64,000 nucleotides of DNA. It comes from Puccinia triticina. Lineage: Eukaryota; Basidiomycota; Pucciniomycetes; Pucciniales; Pucciniaceae. Of this stretch, positions 19,725 through 31,097 are shown one piece after another. Positions within the stretch are counted from its first letter, which is position 1; every line of letters starts with the position of its first letter. The notes under the pieces were generated by a model, which saw only the letters and a list, made by a program, of their open reading frames with translations, was not told the DNA's origin and did not search any database. The stretch lies in the NCBI RefSeq assembly GCF_026914185.1, contig NC_070563.1:3555001-3619000 (forward strand), read 5' to 3'. Both the position numbers and the translations under genes were made by a program.

Positions 19725-20395
19725 GAATGTATGGTGTTGCAAGCGTGTCTGGGCACATACCCAACTCCCGCTTGGCCGAGTGCCACCGGGGGTTTCAGGC
19801 GTGCCCAGGGGACTTGATAGGGCAGGATGGGCGGGTGGCAGAACTTGGCATATGCTCAAGGCCCGCTTGGCCAAGATCAAGCGATGGGCTGACAGGATCA
19901 TTAATGACTTGGCACACACACTGGTTAATTACAAAACTCGGGCCCCTCTCTTTCCCTCAGAGGTCATGAAAAACAAGTTTTCAAGCACTGGAGACCTCTC
20001 CTCTTCAGGACTTCGCACATGATCAACACAGGAGCTTTCCCTCCTTGATGGTTGGTCGGTCTACAGACTAGTCATCAAGGAGGCAAACTCCCTTCATGGT
20101 GGAGATAGCCTGTATTGGTAATCAAGAAGGGAGTTTTCCCTCCTTGATGACCGGCCAACCATTGAGGAGGGAAACTTCTCTCCTCAATGGCCGGCATGTC
20201 TTTGGCGGGCGTGGCACCCTTGCTTGGCCTCGGCCCAACGGGGCTTTGTGCCAAACCTCGCCCACTTTGCAATGTGCCAAGCGCGGGTTGGGAGTGTGCC
20301 AAGCGGGCTTTGGGATTGGCCACGCGCGCTTGACCTTTTTTTGGCCGAACTTTGGCATGTGCCCAGACGGGCTTGCAACACCATAAGATGTATGC
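19725..20395. repeat. Inverted-repeat region with short CTCCTTGATG repeats
   Basis: The segment near 19729-19762 (TGGTGTTGCAAGCGTGTCTG) is the inverse of 20357-20388, giving an imperfect foldback of about 670 bp. Between the arms, 20030-20190 repeats CCCTCCTTGATG(G/A)..GG and its complement several times, akin to the minisatellite at 34655-35420. No coding. Confidence 0.5.
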
Positions 20396-20547
20396 CACTT
20401 GCAGGTGGCTCAAGGTAACTTAGAATTTTGGCGGGGGGCAAGTCAATATGCAAAGTGACTTGCATGCGCGCGGGTTTTTACTTTGAATCCCACTATTGAA
20501 TCAACGTGGAACCAACCCAGCCATACATGAAGGATCTCAGCCGCCAA

Positions 20548-20933
20548 GGCCCTGTTTGGCACTGATATAAATATAGGTGATATAATTGCCAATTAATTCA
20601 ATAAAAAATACAAAATTCAACATAAAGCCTCCAAATTTTTTTTATAGGCAACCTACAGTGCTGTTCTCTTTAACTGATAACTTGGATTCAACTGATTCAG
20701 CAATCTTCAGCACCATAATACCATTATATCGCTTCATATTGGTCAAAAGTGATATAATAGTATTATGGTGCCAAAGATGGCTGAATCAGTTGAATCCAAG
20801 TTATTGGTTAAAGAGAACAGCACTGTAGGTTGCCTATAAAAAAAATTTGGAGGCTTTATGTTGAATTTTGTATTTTTTATTGAATTAATTGGCAATTATA
20901 TCACCTATATTTATATCAGTGCCAAACAGGGCC
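20548..20933. mobile_element. Palindromic MITE, 386 bp
   Basis: Ends GGCCCTGTTTGGCACTGATA and complement. The two arms of about 165-190 bp are almost perfectly complementary around a short middle. A 3 bp duplication CAA lies at 20545-20547 and 20934-20936. The GGCCCTGTTTGG-type ends and 3 bp duplication recall PIF/Harbinger (Tourist-like) MITEs, though those usually duplicate TWA. No ORF. Confidence 0.8.
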
Positions 20934-21004
20934 CAAGATTTCAACTCCAAGGCTGACTTGTCGTTTCAGTTCTGAATATTGATATGTGATGAGTTTTATT
21001 GCAG

Positions 21005-22393
21005 CTGCTCGAGAAATTCAACCTGGTCAAGAAGCTGAAAATATTGGAGAACTTCAAGCTGGAGGATCAGACGGTACGTCAGAAGATTTGGAAGCATCTT
21101 TTTGTCTCTTTTGAATGCTGAAAGGTGATGATTTTCATTTTGCAGTCCGTAAAGGATTGAAACTAGCCGACAAGACTCGTTCAGAGAAATTCAGACCCGT
21201 CGAACCAACCCACGTTTTAGAAGAAAGATTCCAGTCTGGTGAGTACAATTAGTTAGAATCAATGATCAGGAGAACATCATCTGTCAAAAATGGGCATATA
21301 CTAAACCTTGCATGCCAACCTTATTTTAAAAGAGTTTCTTGATAAAAGCCTCGAAGATTTGTGGATAGAAAATCTATCTGAACCAAAAAGAAGAGAAATG
21401 TCAAAAATTATGAAGGAAAATTTTGAATATATTCGAAAATATACAAATGGTGAAAGTAGGGCAAAGTTTATATGTCAAACTTGTTTCACATAGTCAGAGT
21501 CAGATGTGAAAACTGAGTCTTCATCATTATCTTCTCTAGGTGGTGAATATTTAGAAGGAGAAGTCCGGGATTTTTATAAATCAATGTCGTCCAGACAGGG
21601 TATCATGGCTTTTTACACCTCAAGTGGTGTGTAGCATTAATTTGAATCCATTGTTTCTGATCATCATAAGCAGAACACCAATACTGAATCTTTTATAATC
21701 TTAAACTCATAAAAATTGAATGAAATTAATTTAGATGAAAAAATGAAAAAACTTTCCATAGATTTCCTCAATCAAAGTCTTGAATCTTTAGGAAAGCAGT
21801 TGAGTAACAAAGACAGGGGAAAAGTTTTGAATACCATACAGGGAAGATTTGCCAAACACATTCAAGAAAAAACCTATGATGAACAACTAAGCGGCTTAAT
21901 ATCAAATTTGATAAAGAATAAGAAAGTGAAACTGCATTCCAATGAACCAGATGAAGACCCAATCTTAACTGAAGTGCAAAGACAAATGCTATTCAGGATT
22001 CATGACAATGAATTACTCCCTGATGGCGACAAAATGAAGACAAGCCAAGGAGTGAATTATCTTGGAAATTATAAAAAGTTACTTCATCAGATGTCAGCGG
22101 TTGAATGGCCTTTATTTGGAAAACTTTTGTCATATAGGAAAGACATCAACAAACTAAACAGTGAAGAGGAACTTCGGCCACTAGCAGAGGAATTAATGGG
22201 AATTCTGCCAAATTCAGAAGAGAAGAAAGCAATGTTGGATGCGGTGCAATATGTTGATCTTCTTGACAAGACTGAAAATCTTAGAATCATTCCTAAAAAC
22301 ACATTAAAAGATCTCAGTTATGATGATCATCAAATACTTCAGAATTTTGCAGTTGACCACCTTGGTCATACTATGAGGATTGAATATCAATAG
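21005..22393 (+). CDS. Unknown multi-exon gene, 5' end not found; all introns phase 1
   Basis: Exons at 21005-21073, 21146-21238, 21333-21449, 21498-21626 and 21735-22393 (stop TAG) have GT-AG borders, are all joined in phase 1, and together give about 356 codons. The first visible exon opens AREIQPGQEAENIGEL after an acceptor TTTTATTGCAG, so at least one more exon lies upstream. An Ala-Arg start right after a phase-1 intron is typical where exon 1 encodes a signal peptide, but none was found up to 20400. Exons 3 and 5 share a ~40-residue repeat (FLDKSLEDLW.../FLNQSLESLG...). The protein is Lys/Glu/Leu-rich and helical. Function unknown; a rust secreted or lineage-specific protein is possible. 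The MITE ends 71 bp before the first exon. Confidence 0.6.
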
Positions 22394-22650
22394 TGAATTT
22401 TATTCACACTTTTTTCCCAAATTCTCTTCTTGCCTAGGTATTCATTTTATGGAATAAAAGGGTATTCATTCTCATGCATTCCATTCTTTCTAGATAAAAT
22501 TGATGCATGAAATCCTATGATTTATTTTTTTGAATTTCAGATATGTAAATTTTTCTTGCTTCTTTCTCTCTCCAGACTCCTGTTATGCACTACAAACATT
22601 TATTATTTTGCCCAAAAATAAAATAAAAGTCAACATGAAAACAATAAAAC

Positions 22651-22759
22651 AACGGACTTACTTTGCGCACTGCAGAAAACTCTTTGCGCACTGCAGGAGT
22701 CATCTTCTCGACGTCTCAGCGCCAGTGCGCGCTTCTGCCACGGCTCTTCGCGCACTGTG
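22651..22759 (+). repeat. Left TIR of the MULE
   Basis: About 109 bp, with two copies of a ~21 bp unit built on CTTTGCGCACTGCAG and then CGACGTCTCAGCGCCAGTGC and CTCTTCGCGCACTGTG. The inverse stands at 33251-33380. Confidence 0.85.
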
Positions 22760-23320
22760 AATTCCCCCAAAAAAACGGCTGGCTTTTCTCAAGTTTTTTC
22801 TTCAGGAATCGAAAGAACGACCTTTTATCACCCCCCTTAAATATTCCTGAGTCATTCAGGGCTCTCCTCAACCTTAGAGAAAATTGAGAAGAAAAAACAT
22901 GATTTTAATCCTGGAGGCACCAGTAATGCAGCTTCCTCTTCCCCAGTAGCCTCAAAATGTTTACAGTATGATTATGCATGCTCCAATTAATGGGCTGATC
23001 ATTTTCAGAGGTTTCCCAAGCTTTTCTGTATGTCAAATAGGTATTTCTGTAATTTAAGCAGGTTGTTAAGCAGGTTGGGGTGGTGATCAACTCCCCGGTC
23101 TCCTGAGTGATGAACATAATTTTTAAGCTTTATTAATGTTATGTAGGTCTCCTGAGTGATGAAAAGAGTTTTTTTTTGAGCTTGATTAAAGTTTTGGAAG
23201 CTCTTAATTGGGTCAAAATGGTTTTTATCAAAGGAGTGTGTATTTCTCAGGCAGATTCTAAAGCAAAAAAAAAATCATACAAAAATAATTTAAGCAGTGG
23301 TGAAGCATTGGTTATGTAAT
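22760..23320. other. MULE interior between left TIR and transposase stop
   Basis: AT-rich, no ORF of note. A short direct repeat GTCTCCTGAGTGATGAA occurs at about 23098 and 23147. It is the 3' non-coding part of the MULE gene. Confidence 0.4.
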
Positions 23321-25119
23321 TTATTCTAAATCCAAAAGAACTGGAACAACATTTGGGTCTTGAGGAAATCTCCTGTCCCATTCATCACGATTTAATTGGA
23401 TTACATTTTCCCATTCCTTTGCATCCTTGCTTCTCCATTTAAACCAATGTGAACTTATATGCGGAGCAGGATAAATGCTTTCCTCAAATTGGAAAGCATT
23501 AAAGTGATACTTACCTTCAATATAAACAATGAATATTGGAGGATTGGTGGTTGGCCCGTGCGACAAAGGAAGGAAAGTCGCAATAATCAGGTTTGAAATG
23601 TGAATAACTGGTCATTGGAATGCATCGGCCAGAAGATCACCATGCCAAGGGAAGTTCATCCAATATTGTGTCGATCGGGCAGGGGAACGGAAGTAGTTGA
23701 GGTTGGATCTTAATCGGTCGAAAGGAATTGAATCAGAGATTGTTGAGATGTACTTTTGATCTTTGTAAACAGCATTTTCGTCCATCTGTTTTAACATGTC
23801 CTTCCGAATGTCAGGCCACGATCCTTCATCAAGACCCATGCTTACAGCAGCCGATCTGAAGCCGCAGTGACCGTCGCCGTCAACGTCAAATAACTTTGAG
23901 ATACTACGCCTCAATCTTGCAGTAACCAAACTATAAAAAGGGTGGGCCTACCAAAAGAACATAAATGAAAAAAGAGCTTAGTCTGCATCCGCAAACGTAG
24001 GACAGAGGTCGAGGTCATATGGAAGCTTACCTGATTGAATTTTACCCATCTGTCGTCCACCTCGTCATCGTCATCCGGCTCTTTGTTTGATTCTTCAGCC
24101 TGTTTTTCCTCTTGGTTCAATTTTGCAGCATCCTCCTCCTCTTCGTCAGTTTTGGTAGCGTCATTTTTGTTGTCTTCTTGATCTGTGCTTTCGTCTGGTT
24201 TCCATTCATTCTCGTCGGGATTTTCATCCTCTTTCAAAGCTAAAGTTGCCGTGGCTTTCGCATTGGACGGTCGGACAACCCTTCCCGACCTCTGTTGTAT
24301 ATACATTTAGATGAGTAACAGTCTCAATCAAGGCTTGGAAAAAGGCTCACAGTTACTACCTCTAACGGGTCGGCTGGAAGCTCTTCGTCGTCGGAATTGG
24401 AATCGCTTGATTCCGCAGAGCTCTCGCTCTCCGAAATAGACCTCTTGAGTCGTTTCGATTTGCTCTATTAATTCAAGAAGGTTGCAGTGAAAGTTAGCCG
24501 CGAAAAAACTGATGTTGATGTCATTTAAAATGTGACTGACCTTCACAGCCGAGGTAGTTGACCGCTTAGTTCCAATGCAATCATTAGGCAGCTTTCGAGG
24601 TCGTCCTCGCCCTCGCTTGGGTGCAGTTGTGATGGTTCCGGGCTCCCCAGTTGAAGATTTCGTCTTTGCTGGTCGGCCTGCCTTCTTCTTGGGTTGTTGA
24701 TACTCCCATGCCGAGGGATCTCGTTTCGTAGATTTCAGTGATTCTTTTTTGGACTTGTTCCCTGCTCCTTTTGGACGACCTTTGTGTGGTTGTTTGATAG
24801 GGTTTTCGAGAGGGTTCAGGACGTGTGATTGCTCGAGGAGCCGAGTGAAATCCAAGATGCAGTCGGGCTTGGCTTGCGTCGGTAGCTTCTGAAAACGCTC
24901 GTATATATCTTTCAGGAAATTTTTTTCGTAGTCTTCGTCACTGGGCGCGGAATTAGTCTGAGTTTGATCAGGGATTTCAATTTCCTGAAAAAAGGGAAAC
25001 AAGGCAATCAGATGAAGCAGGGAATGAGGAAAGCAACGGAACCAAGATAGAAACATACTGATTTTTCAGGAAGATGCCACTGCATGTGAATTGAGTCAGC
25101 ATCCACATAAAGACCATCT

Positions 25120-25398
25120 TCTTATGCTCTGGGATGCCGGTGAATAGGAAGCAAAGAAGAGTATAAGATTTCTGATGATCACGAAGCTAGAAGAGGAAAA
25201 AGAAAGTGAAAAGAGGAAAAAAAGAGAAGAAGAAAACATCACAGAACTTACCTGGGATGCCGGTGAATAGGAAGCAAAGAAGAGTGAGGAAAGAGAGTTC
25301 ACCGGCACCCAGGGGAGGAGTCTTTTAGGGAATCAGAGAAACAGAATATGAGCATAAACTAAATACATATGCTAATAGTGAGACAATACACCATAACA
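25120..25398 (-). repeat. 3' LTR of Copia-2
   Basis: 279 bp, TGTTATGG... to ...GCATAAGA on the minus strand. It carries an internal ~35 bp duplication ending GGCATCCCAG, the first copy followed by GTAAGT. Differs from the 5' LTR only in TTTAGGGAA versus TTTAGAGAA. Confidence 0.94.
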
Positions 25399-25415
25399 GC
25401 CACCCCCTCGAAAAG
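25399..25415 (-). promoter_or_regulatory. Polypurine tract of Copia-2
   Basis: The minus strand reads CTTTTCGAGGGGGTGGC immediately before the 3' LTR. The same 17 bases stand before the Copia-1 3' LTR at 5994-6010. It is the expected plus-strand primer. Confidence 0.75.
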
Positions 25416-25732
25416 ACTCCGACACCTGATCAAAAACTTGAGCAGAAAGACAAGAAACAAAGAAACACAAGATTGGGAGTAAGAGAAGATTAAACAAATG
25501 AGAATAACAAAAAGAAAGGAAAAAAAAAATCAAGAGTACAAGGTGAAAGGGGAAAGAAAACCAGAGAGGCCGGATGACCGCCGAAATCCAAACGTCGCTG
25601 TTGAGCACAAAAGAGAAACAAGAGTGTCGTTATATAACAATGGATGGGTTGGGACGGACAATCGCGGGGGGCGCATGTGTCTCGCAGCTAGCGCATGCTG
25701 TCCCCCCAGGTACTTGCCATAGTGGATGCCTC

Positions 25733-28700
25733 TCACGGTGGAGCAGACATTTTGAGGCTGGACAGGATCCTCTCGAATGACATCGGACCGAGTGCCTTCG
25801 TCATGATATCCGCTAGTTGTTGATCCGTGGGGACCCATTCAATCGCCAGGCGTTTGCAATGGATCTGCTCATTGATGTAAAAACACTCGCGCTCCGAGTG
25901 ACGGGTCCTCTTGTTTGCAGAATTGTCTTTGGAAATCTTGACTGCGGCATCGTTGTCACACATGAGGCGGGGGGTGATAATTTGATTCGTCATATCGAAA
26001 AAAAGTTCTTTGAGCCAGACGGAGTGTCTTGAGGCCCACCCCAGTGCCATGAATTCAGCATGACAGGTCGAAGTCGCAACAGATGGCTGCCGTTTGCTGG
26101 CCCAAAGGATCGGTACGCCAAAAAGAGTTGTTATAGAACCATGAGTCGACCTTGCAAACTCGCCACCCCAGTTGGCATCAACCCAGGTTAACATGTCAAT
26201 ATTGCCGACCTCCGGTTCGATGACAAGTTCGCGGCACCCCGTAGCTTTGATGTAGCCAAGGGCATGTTGAACTGCTGCCCAGTGTCGCTTTGTTGGGGAC
26301 TTGGCGAAGCGCGCCAAAAAACCGACCACAAAAGCCAGATCCGGTCGCGTCGCCACCGCCAGATAGTTAACCAAACCAACTACTGACAGATAACCGTTCG
26401 GGTTGATGACTTCTTCGCCGGATTGAGTCGATGTAAGGGAGTTGGTTTCCTTGATGGGTACTGCCCGAGGGAGTGTTGCATCGGTAGTGAAAGTATCAAG
26501 AATTTTTCGAGTGAGGAAAGGTTGGGAGAGTACAATCTTCAACGGTGAAGGACGCTCGACCTTGATTCCAACGATCGTGTGCAGCGATTCCTCCCATGTT
26601 GTGCAAAGCTTTGACTCCAGGGTGGCGCGAAACTCGTGCATGATTGAGTCAGAGGATGCCGTAACGACGCCGTCATCGACATGAATCCAAACCAGAATGG
26701 TTTCGCCGCCCCGGTGAAGGTGATAGAAAGAGTCGTCATAATAACTAACGAGAAAACCGATGCCCTCCATAACCTGCACAAAATGCTTCCACCAGCATTG
26801 TCCACCTTGCTTAGTTCCGTACAGGCCCTTGTCTAGCTTAAGCGACTTGCCTTTGTGTTCCTCAGGCACAACCATCCCATCAGGCACTTTAACCCACACG
26901 TCTTCATCGATTTCGCCGTGAAGATAAGCTGCCGTGATGTCGAAAGATTGAAGTAACCAACCGTTGGAGGTAGCCACTGTGAAAAGCATTCGCAAGGACG
27001 CGAAGGTTGCTGTGGGAGCCCATGTGTCATGGTAATCTTGGCCAAAAATTTGACTGAAGCCGCGCACAATATAACGGGCTTTATACTTCTTGATGGAGCC
27101 GTCTTGATTACGTTTGATGTCAAAAAGCCAACGCGCATCCGTTTCCTTCCGACCAGGCGGCACATGTTCAAAATGCCATACAGACATGTCCCAGATGTTG
27201 TTCAGTTCCGTATCAACCGCAGCCGCCCACTTGTCGCCGTCCTGTCGAGTTACTGCCCGAGCATAGGTCCTCGGTAGGAGCTGACTCCTTGTGACCGCTG
27301 ACAATTCTGTGTGATCTGGAGATTGAGCAGCCAACGTTTTTTCAGCTACGTCAGATCCCAGCACAAGCGCAGCGTTAAAAATCATCGGAGAAACATCCTC
27401 TGTGTTAAGCAGTTGGTCAAGTGTTCGCCTAACGGGTGCAGTTTCGGAAGATGTAGCTAACTCGTCGTTGTGTTGAGGGATGTGAACTGGTTCCGGACCG
27501 TTGTTGAGGATCTTGTTCAGAGGAGAGGAGAGAGTTAGTTTGGTCTTTGCGGGTTCTGGAGGATTAACAGAGGTTTGATTCGAGTAGGGAAAGGTGGCAA
27601 TGGAAGACTCGAAGAAGGTATTGTTTGTGGGAACCCAGAAAATCCATCCCTTTCCTCCTTGGACATAGCCCACAAGATTGCAGCGCCATGCGCGAACATC
27701 AGTCTTCCCAGACCGATAGACGTCGGGTTTGTGCACGAAAGCCACCTCGCCAAACGCACGCAGTCGATCAAGCAGTGGTTTTCTACCAAACATTAATTCG
27801 ATAGGTGTCTTGTCCCCAGTCAGCGAGTTAATCATTCGATTGTGAGTAAAATAACCCCACAAGTACGCGAATCCCCAGAATTTAACGGGGAGTCCAGACG
27901 CCACGAGAGCTGTGCGAGCCATCTCCCCGACCGTACGATGTAGCCTCTCGGCAGCGCCATTTTGCTCGGGTTTGTATGGCATTGAGTGCTGATGCTCAAT
28001 GCCTTTATCCTGCATCCAAGCCAAAAACGCCTTTGACGTAAATTCACCGCCACCATCCGTCCGAAAGCGCTTGAGTTTCTTCCCGGTGAGTCTCTCCATT
28101 CGTTCGATGTACCGCTTAAAATTCAGGCACACCTCGCTCTTAGCTTTCAATAAGAACCCCTCAGAGTATGTGTTAGCCAAATCCCTGAAGACGACCAGGT
28201 ACTTTACCCCGTTGAAACCTTCGACGAATGGGCCCAGAACGTCGGAAACTATTGTGCCCATCGGTTGTAGAGCGTCATCATTTGATAGTCGCTGACCTCA
28301 ATTCCGTTTGCTTTTGCTCACAAGACAGTCCTCACAGATGAAATCTTTATTCGTTAATTTATCGGGCAAACCAGGCAGGCTACCCAGCGCACACATTCGG
28401 ATAATCCGCTTAAGACTGATGTGACCCAGACGACGATGCCACATGAGGGCATCAGAGGTTTTAATCGAGACATCACAGGCCGTCATTTCATTATTCAAAG
28501 AAGAGTGGGAGGCATCGGAGGCCTTGGAGGCAGGAGGTACAAATACGACGGGAGAAGGAGACAATTGGGATATTACCGGGACCTGCCACCGACGATGTAT
28601 TGGTAGAGATCGGAAACTGAAGCCGTTGGGGAAGCGTACCGAAGTGATCCCACGATCTGAAACAGATATCGTTCCTCCGCCTAGCCGAAGAGTTTCAGTG

Positions 28701-30455
28701 GAGAGAAGAGTGCTCGTGGCCGTTGGACTGTAGTAAACGTTGTTGAGGGTGACTGATCCAGATGCATTCTTAAGAGTCATCCTCCCAACTGCAGTGACAA
28801 AGGATTGTGGTCCATGGGTGGCCACAGTTAGCAGAATGGGATTAGAGAGAAAAGAATGTTGGGAAAGCAACGACAAGTCGTTGGTAAAAGTGTGAGAAGC
28901 GCACGAGTCTAAACCAAAAAATCAGCCGCCGTGCTTAATAAAATGATCAAGCTCCTCCTGCGTCACCTCCGGGTTGAAATCATCCAAGGTTACCGACTGT
29001 GCAATCGGTTGCTCTGACAAAACCGGTGTGGTCGCTGATTCATCGGCTTCGGCGCTATTGGCATGGAAGCCTGTGCGAGGTGGAACGGTTGCACTGCGAA
29101 AAGGATTGTTGGTGGCGTTAGTGCCACCCCGAAAGGGATTGTTGTTACCCCCGGTTGCACTGCTTGCTGTAACTGAACGATTGCAATTATTGGTCTGATG
29201 CGAGTTCGACTTGCAACGATGGCACCATTTGCCGGTACCAGAGTTGTTGGACTTGGGTTGGGAGGACTGTTCAGATTGACCAGGTCAATTCCCGCGATCG
29301 TTGCGTTTGTCGGTCGCACCCCTTCGGTTTTGGCGAAATAAGGTGAGTTCGGTTTTGGCGAGACGAACAAGCTCGGTGTTCTTGACCATGCCTTCCTCGC
29401 GATCCATGCGCTGGTCGATTTGCCTAGCGACATTAACGAAAGGGAAGGATTCAAGGTTGGGGAGAGAAAGGTGGAAGAGAAGTCCTATAAAAGACTCTTT
29501 GGTCAGAGTGAAGCCAGATCGGAAAAGTTGGTTCACTTTGTTCTCGATAATGCGAAAATGCGCATCTAGATCAGCAGATCGATCGTGATGGTTGAATTTA
29601 GAGTCAAGTAGATCCTTGACCAGCGCGAGGTGTGCTGTGCGACTCCGTAGCGTGAAGGTGTCCGAGATGAGCTGTAGACCCGCCAATCCCGAAGGCTCCT
29701 CTGCCACGCTGATCTTGATGTTGTCGTCCACGGTAGCGAGGATGGCAGTCTTGAGGAGAATGTCTTCATTGTTGACAAGAATGAGATCAGCGTCGTCCAG
29801 ATCAATTTTCCTCCCCACAGTGCCCTGTATCGCCTGCTGAAGCATAACCAGCCACGTCTGATAGTTCGCGCCGTTCACTTCAAGTTTGGGGACCATGAGT
29901 AACCATTTGTGCAAGGTGATGTTGAGTTCACGAAGCGATGGTTGAGGAGCAGGAGGGGCTGCTGTTGGGGCAGCAGGTGCTGTCGAGGCATCAATCGCAC
30001 GTTGTAGCTTACTGAAGAAAACGAACTTCCGCAGGGTGTCGTGATCGAGTCTGAGATTGTCATCGACCAATCCAGATGCGCTATTCGACCCGCTCGCAGT
30101 GGATCGAGTGGTGTTGATAGAAGCTTTGTTCGCCTTGTTCGATGGTTGAGGCGTGCCCGGGTCGATAACGATGTCTGGTGCAACGGACTTCCCTTTGTCC
30201 GCCGGGGCTGCACCGGTTGAAGAGGAAGGAGGATTTGGAGAACTTCGCAAAGCGGTCGAATAAAGCCTCCATTTCCCGAGCGCCGGAAGATTTTGCTAGA
30301 GCGTTCATAGCCGAACTAGCAGAGGGGTTTTGCAAGGGTAGGATAGGTTGCGAGGCATGGCGACCTTGTGAGCTCGATCTCGCATTTAAGGCAGATCGAT
30401 TTTGACTCGAGTCCTGATGTAGACTCTGTCGGCCACGGTCGGTATTGTCTGACAT
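25733..30455 (-). pseudogene. Copia-2 gag-pol polyprotein
   Basis: Gag begins at ATG 30455 (MSDNTDRGRQ). A frameshift near 30255 moves it to the frame of 29285-30250. The CCHC knuckle is CHRCKSNSHQTNNC and the protease site LDSCASHTF. From 28261 the frame is open for 842 codons: integrase (VSDVLGPFVEG, TDGGGEF, NGAAERLH), RT with WIHVDDGVV, and RNase H (WVDANWGGEF). Stops are TGA at 29285-29287, 28922-28924 and 28298-28300; the first and third read AATTGA, as if from TCGA. Integrase, RT and RNase H look catalytically complete, so copies elsewhere may be active. Confidence 0.92.
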
Positions 30456-30567
30456 GATTGAAAAGAATTCGGGTACGACAAAAAAAATGTTGATCGGATG
30501 ATAGTGGTATCGCTTGCAAGCGGACTCTTAAAAAGATTATTGCACCGTGATCTGATTAGCGAGAGAG

Positions 30568-30580
30568 AGGGCTCATAACC
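30568..30580 (-). promoter_or_regulatory. Primer binding site of Copia-2 (initiator tRNA anticodon arm)
   Basis: The minus strand reads GGTTATGAGCCCT directly after the 5' LTR. It is the exact complement of AGGGCUCAUAACC in the anticodon arm of yeast-type initiator tRNA-Met. This is internal, not 3'-CCA, complementarity and fits half-tRNA priming. Confidence 0.7.
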
Positions 30581-30859
30581 TCTTATGCTCTGGGATGCCG
30601 GTGAATAGGAAGCAAAGAAGAGTATAAGATTTCTGATGATCACGAAGCTAGAAGAGGAAAAAGAAAGTGAAAAGAGGAAAAAAAGAGAAGAAGAAAACAT
30701 CACAGAACTTACCTGGGATGCCGGTGAATAGGAAGCAAAGAAGAGTGAGGAAAGAGAGTTCACCGGCACCCAGGGGAGGAGTCTTTTAGAGAATCAGAGA
30801 AACAGAATATGAGCATAAACTAAATACATATGCTAATAGTGAGACAATACACCATAACA
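30581..30859 (-). repeat. 5' LTR of Copia-2
   Basis: 279 bp, one difference from 25120-25398, followed by the CATCT duplication at 30860. The interior duplication and intron-like segment are as in the 3' LTR. Confidence 0.94.
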
Positions 30860-30993
30860 CATCTGATTCTAGCTTTTGCATTGTGTGGGCACAGGGGATT
30901 CCCATGTAAGCTTTGTGTGAGCAATTCTTGCACTTGCGAGATTTGTCAGAAGCTAGCAAACATTTATGGTATTCAAAATTGCATATGCCACTG

Positions 30994-31097
30994 TTTACAT
31001 AAAATCATAAAGCCCATTTTGGCTGGGAGATGTCAACGTGCATAAAACTTAAAGTGACATCTCCCAGCCAAAATCGCAGTTTATGATTTTATGTAAA
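30994..31097. repeat. 104 bp hairpin insert in the MULE gene
   Basis: The left arm TTTACATAAAATCATAAAG... and the right arm are reverse complements over about 43 bp (both contain TTTTGGCTGGGAGATGTCA) around a ~16 bp loop. It ends the open frame at 31049; the SWIM-finger frame resumes beyond it. It may be a tiny MITE or a local inverted duplication. Confidence 0.75.

Larger units (their letters stand above)
25120..30859 (-). mobile_element. Copia-2: nearly intact Copia retrotransposon in the MULE gene
   Basis: 5,740 bp with 279 bp LTRs differing at a single position, and the duplication CATCT at 25115-25119 and 30860-30864. It lies in the coding exon just after the SWIM finger (KLESD/GLYVD); dropping it with one duplication copy leaves the MULE frame open. 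It has a complete primer site, purine tract, gag, integrase, RT and RNase H. The young LTRs contrast with three in-frame TGA codons and one frameshift in gag-pol. Confidence 0.95.

Noticed and set aside
20640..20830. ORF 20586-20828 within the MITE
   Set aside because: Lies wholly inside the palindrome and has no protein-like character.
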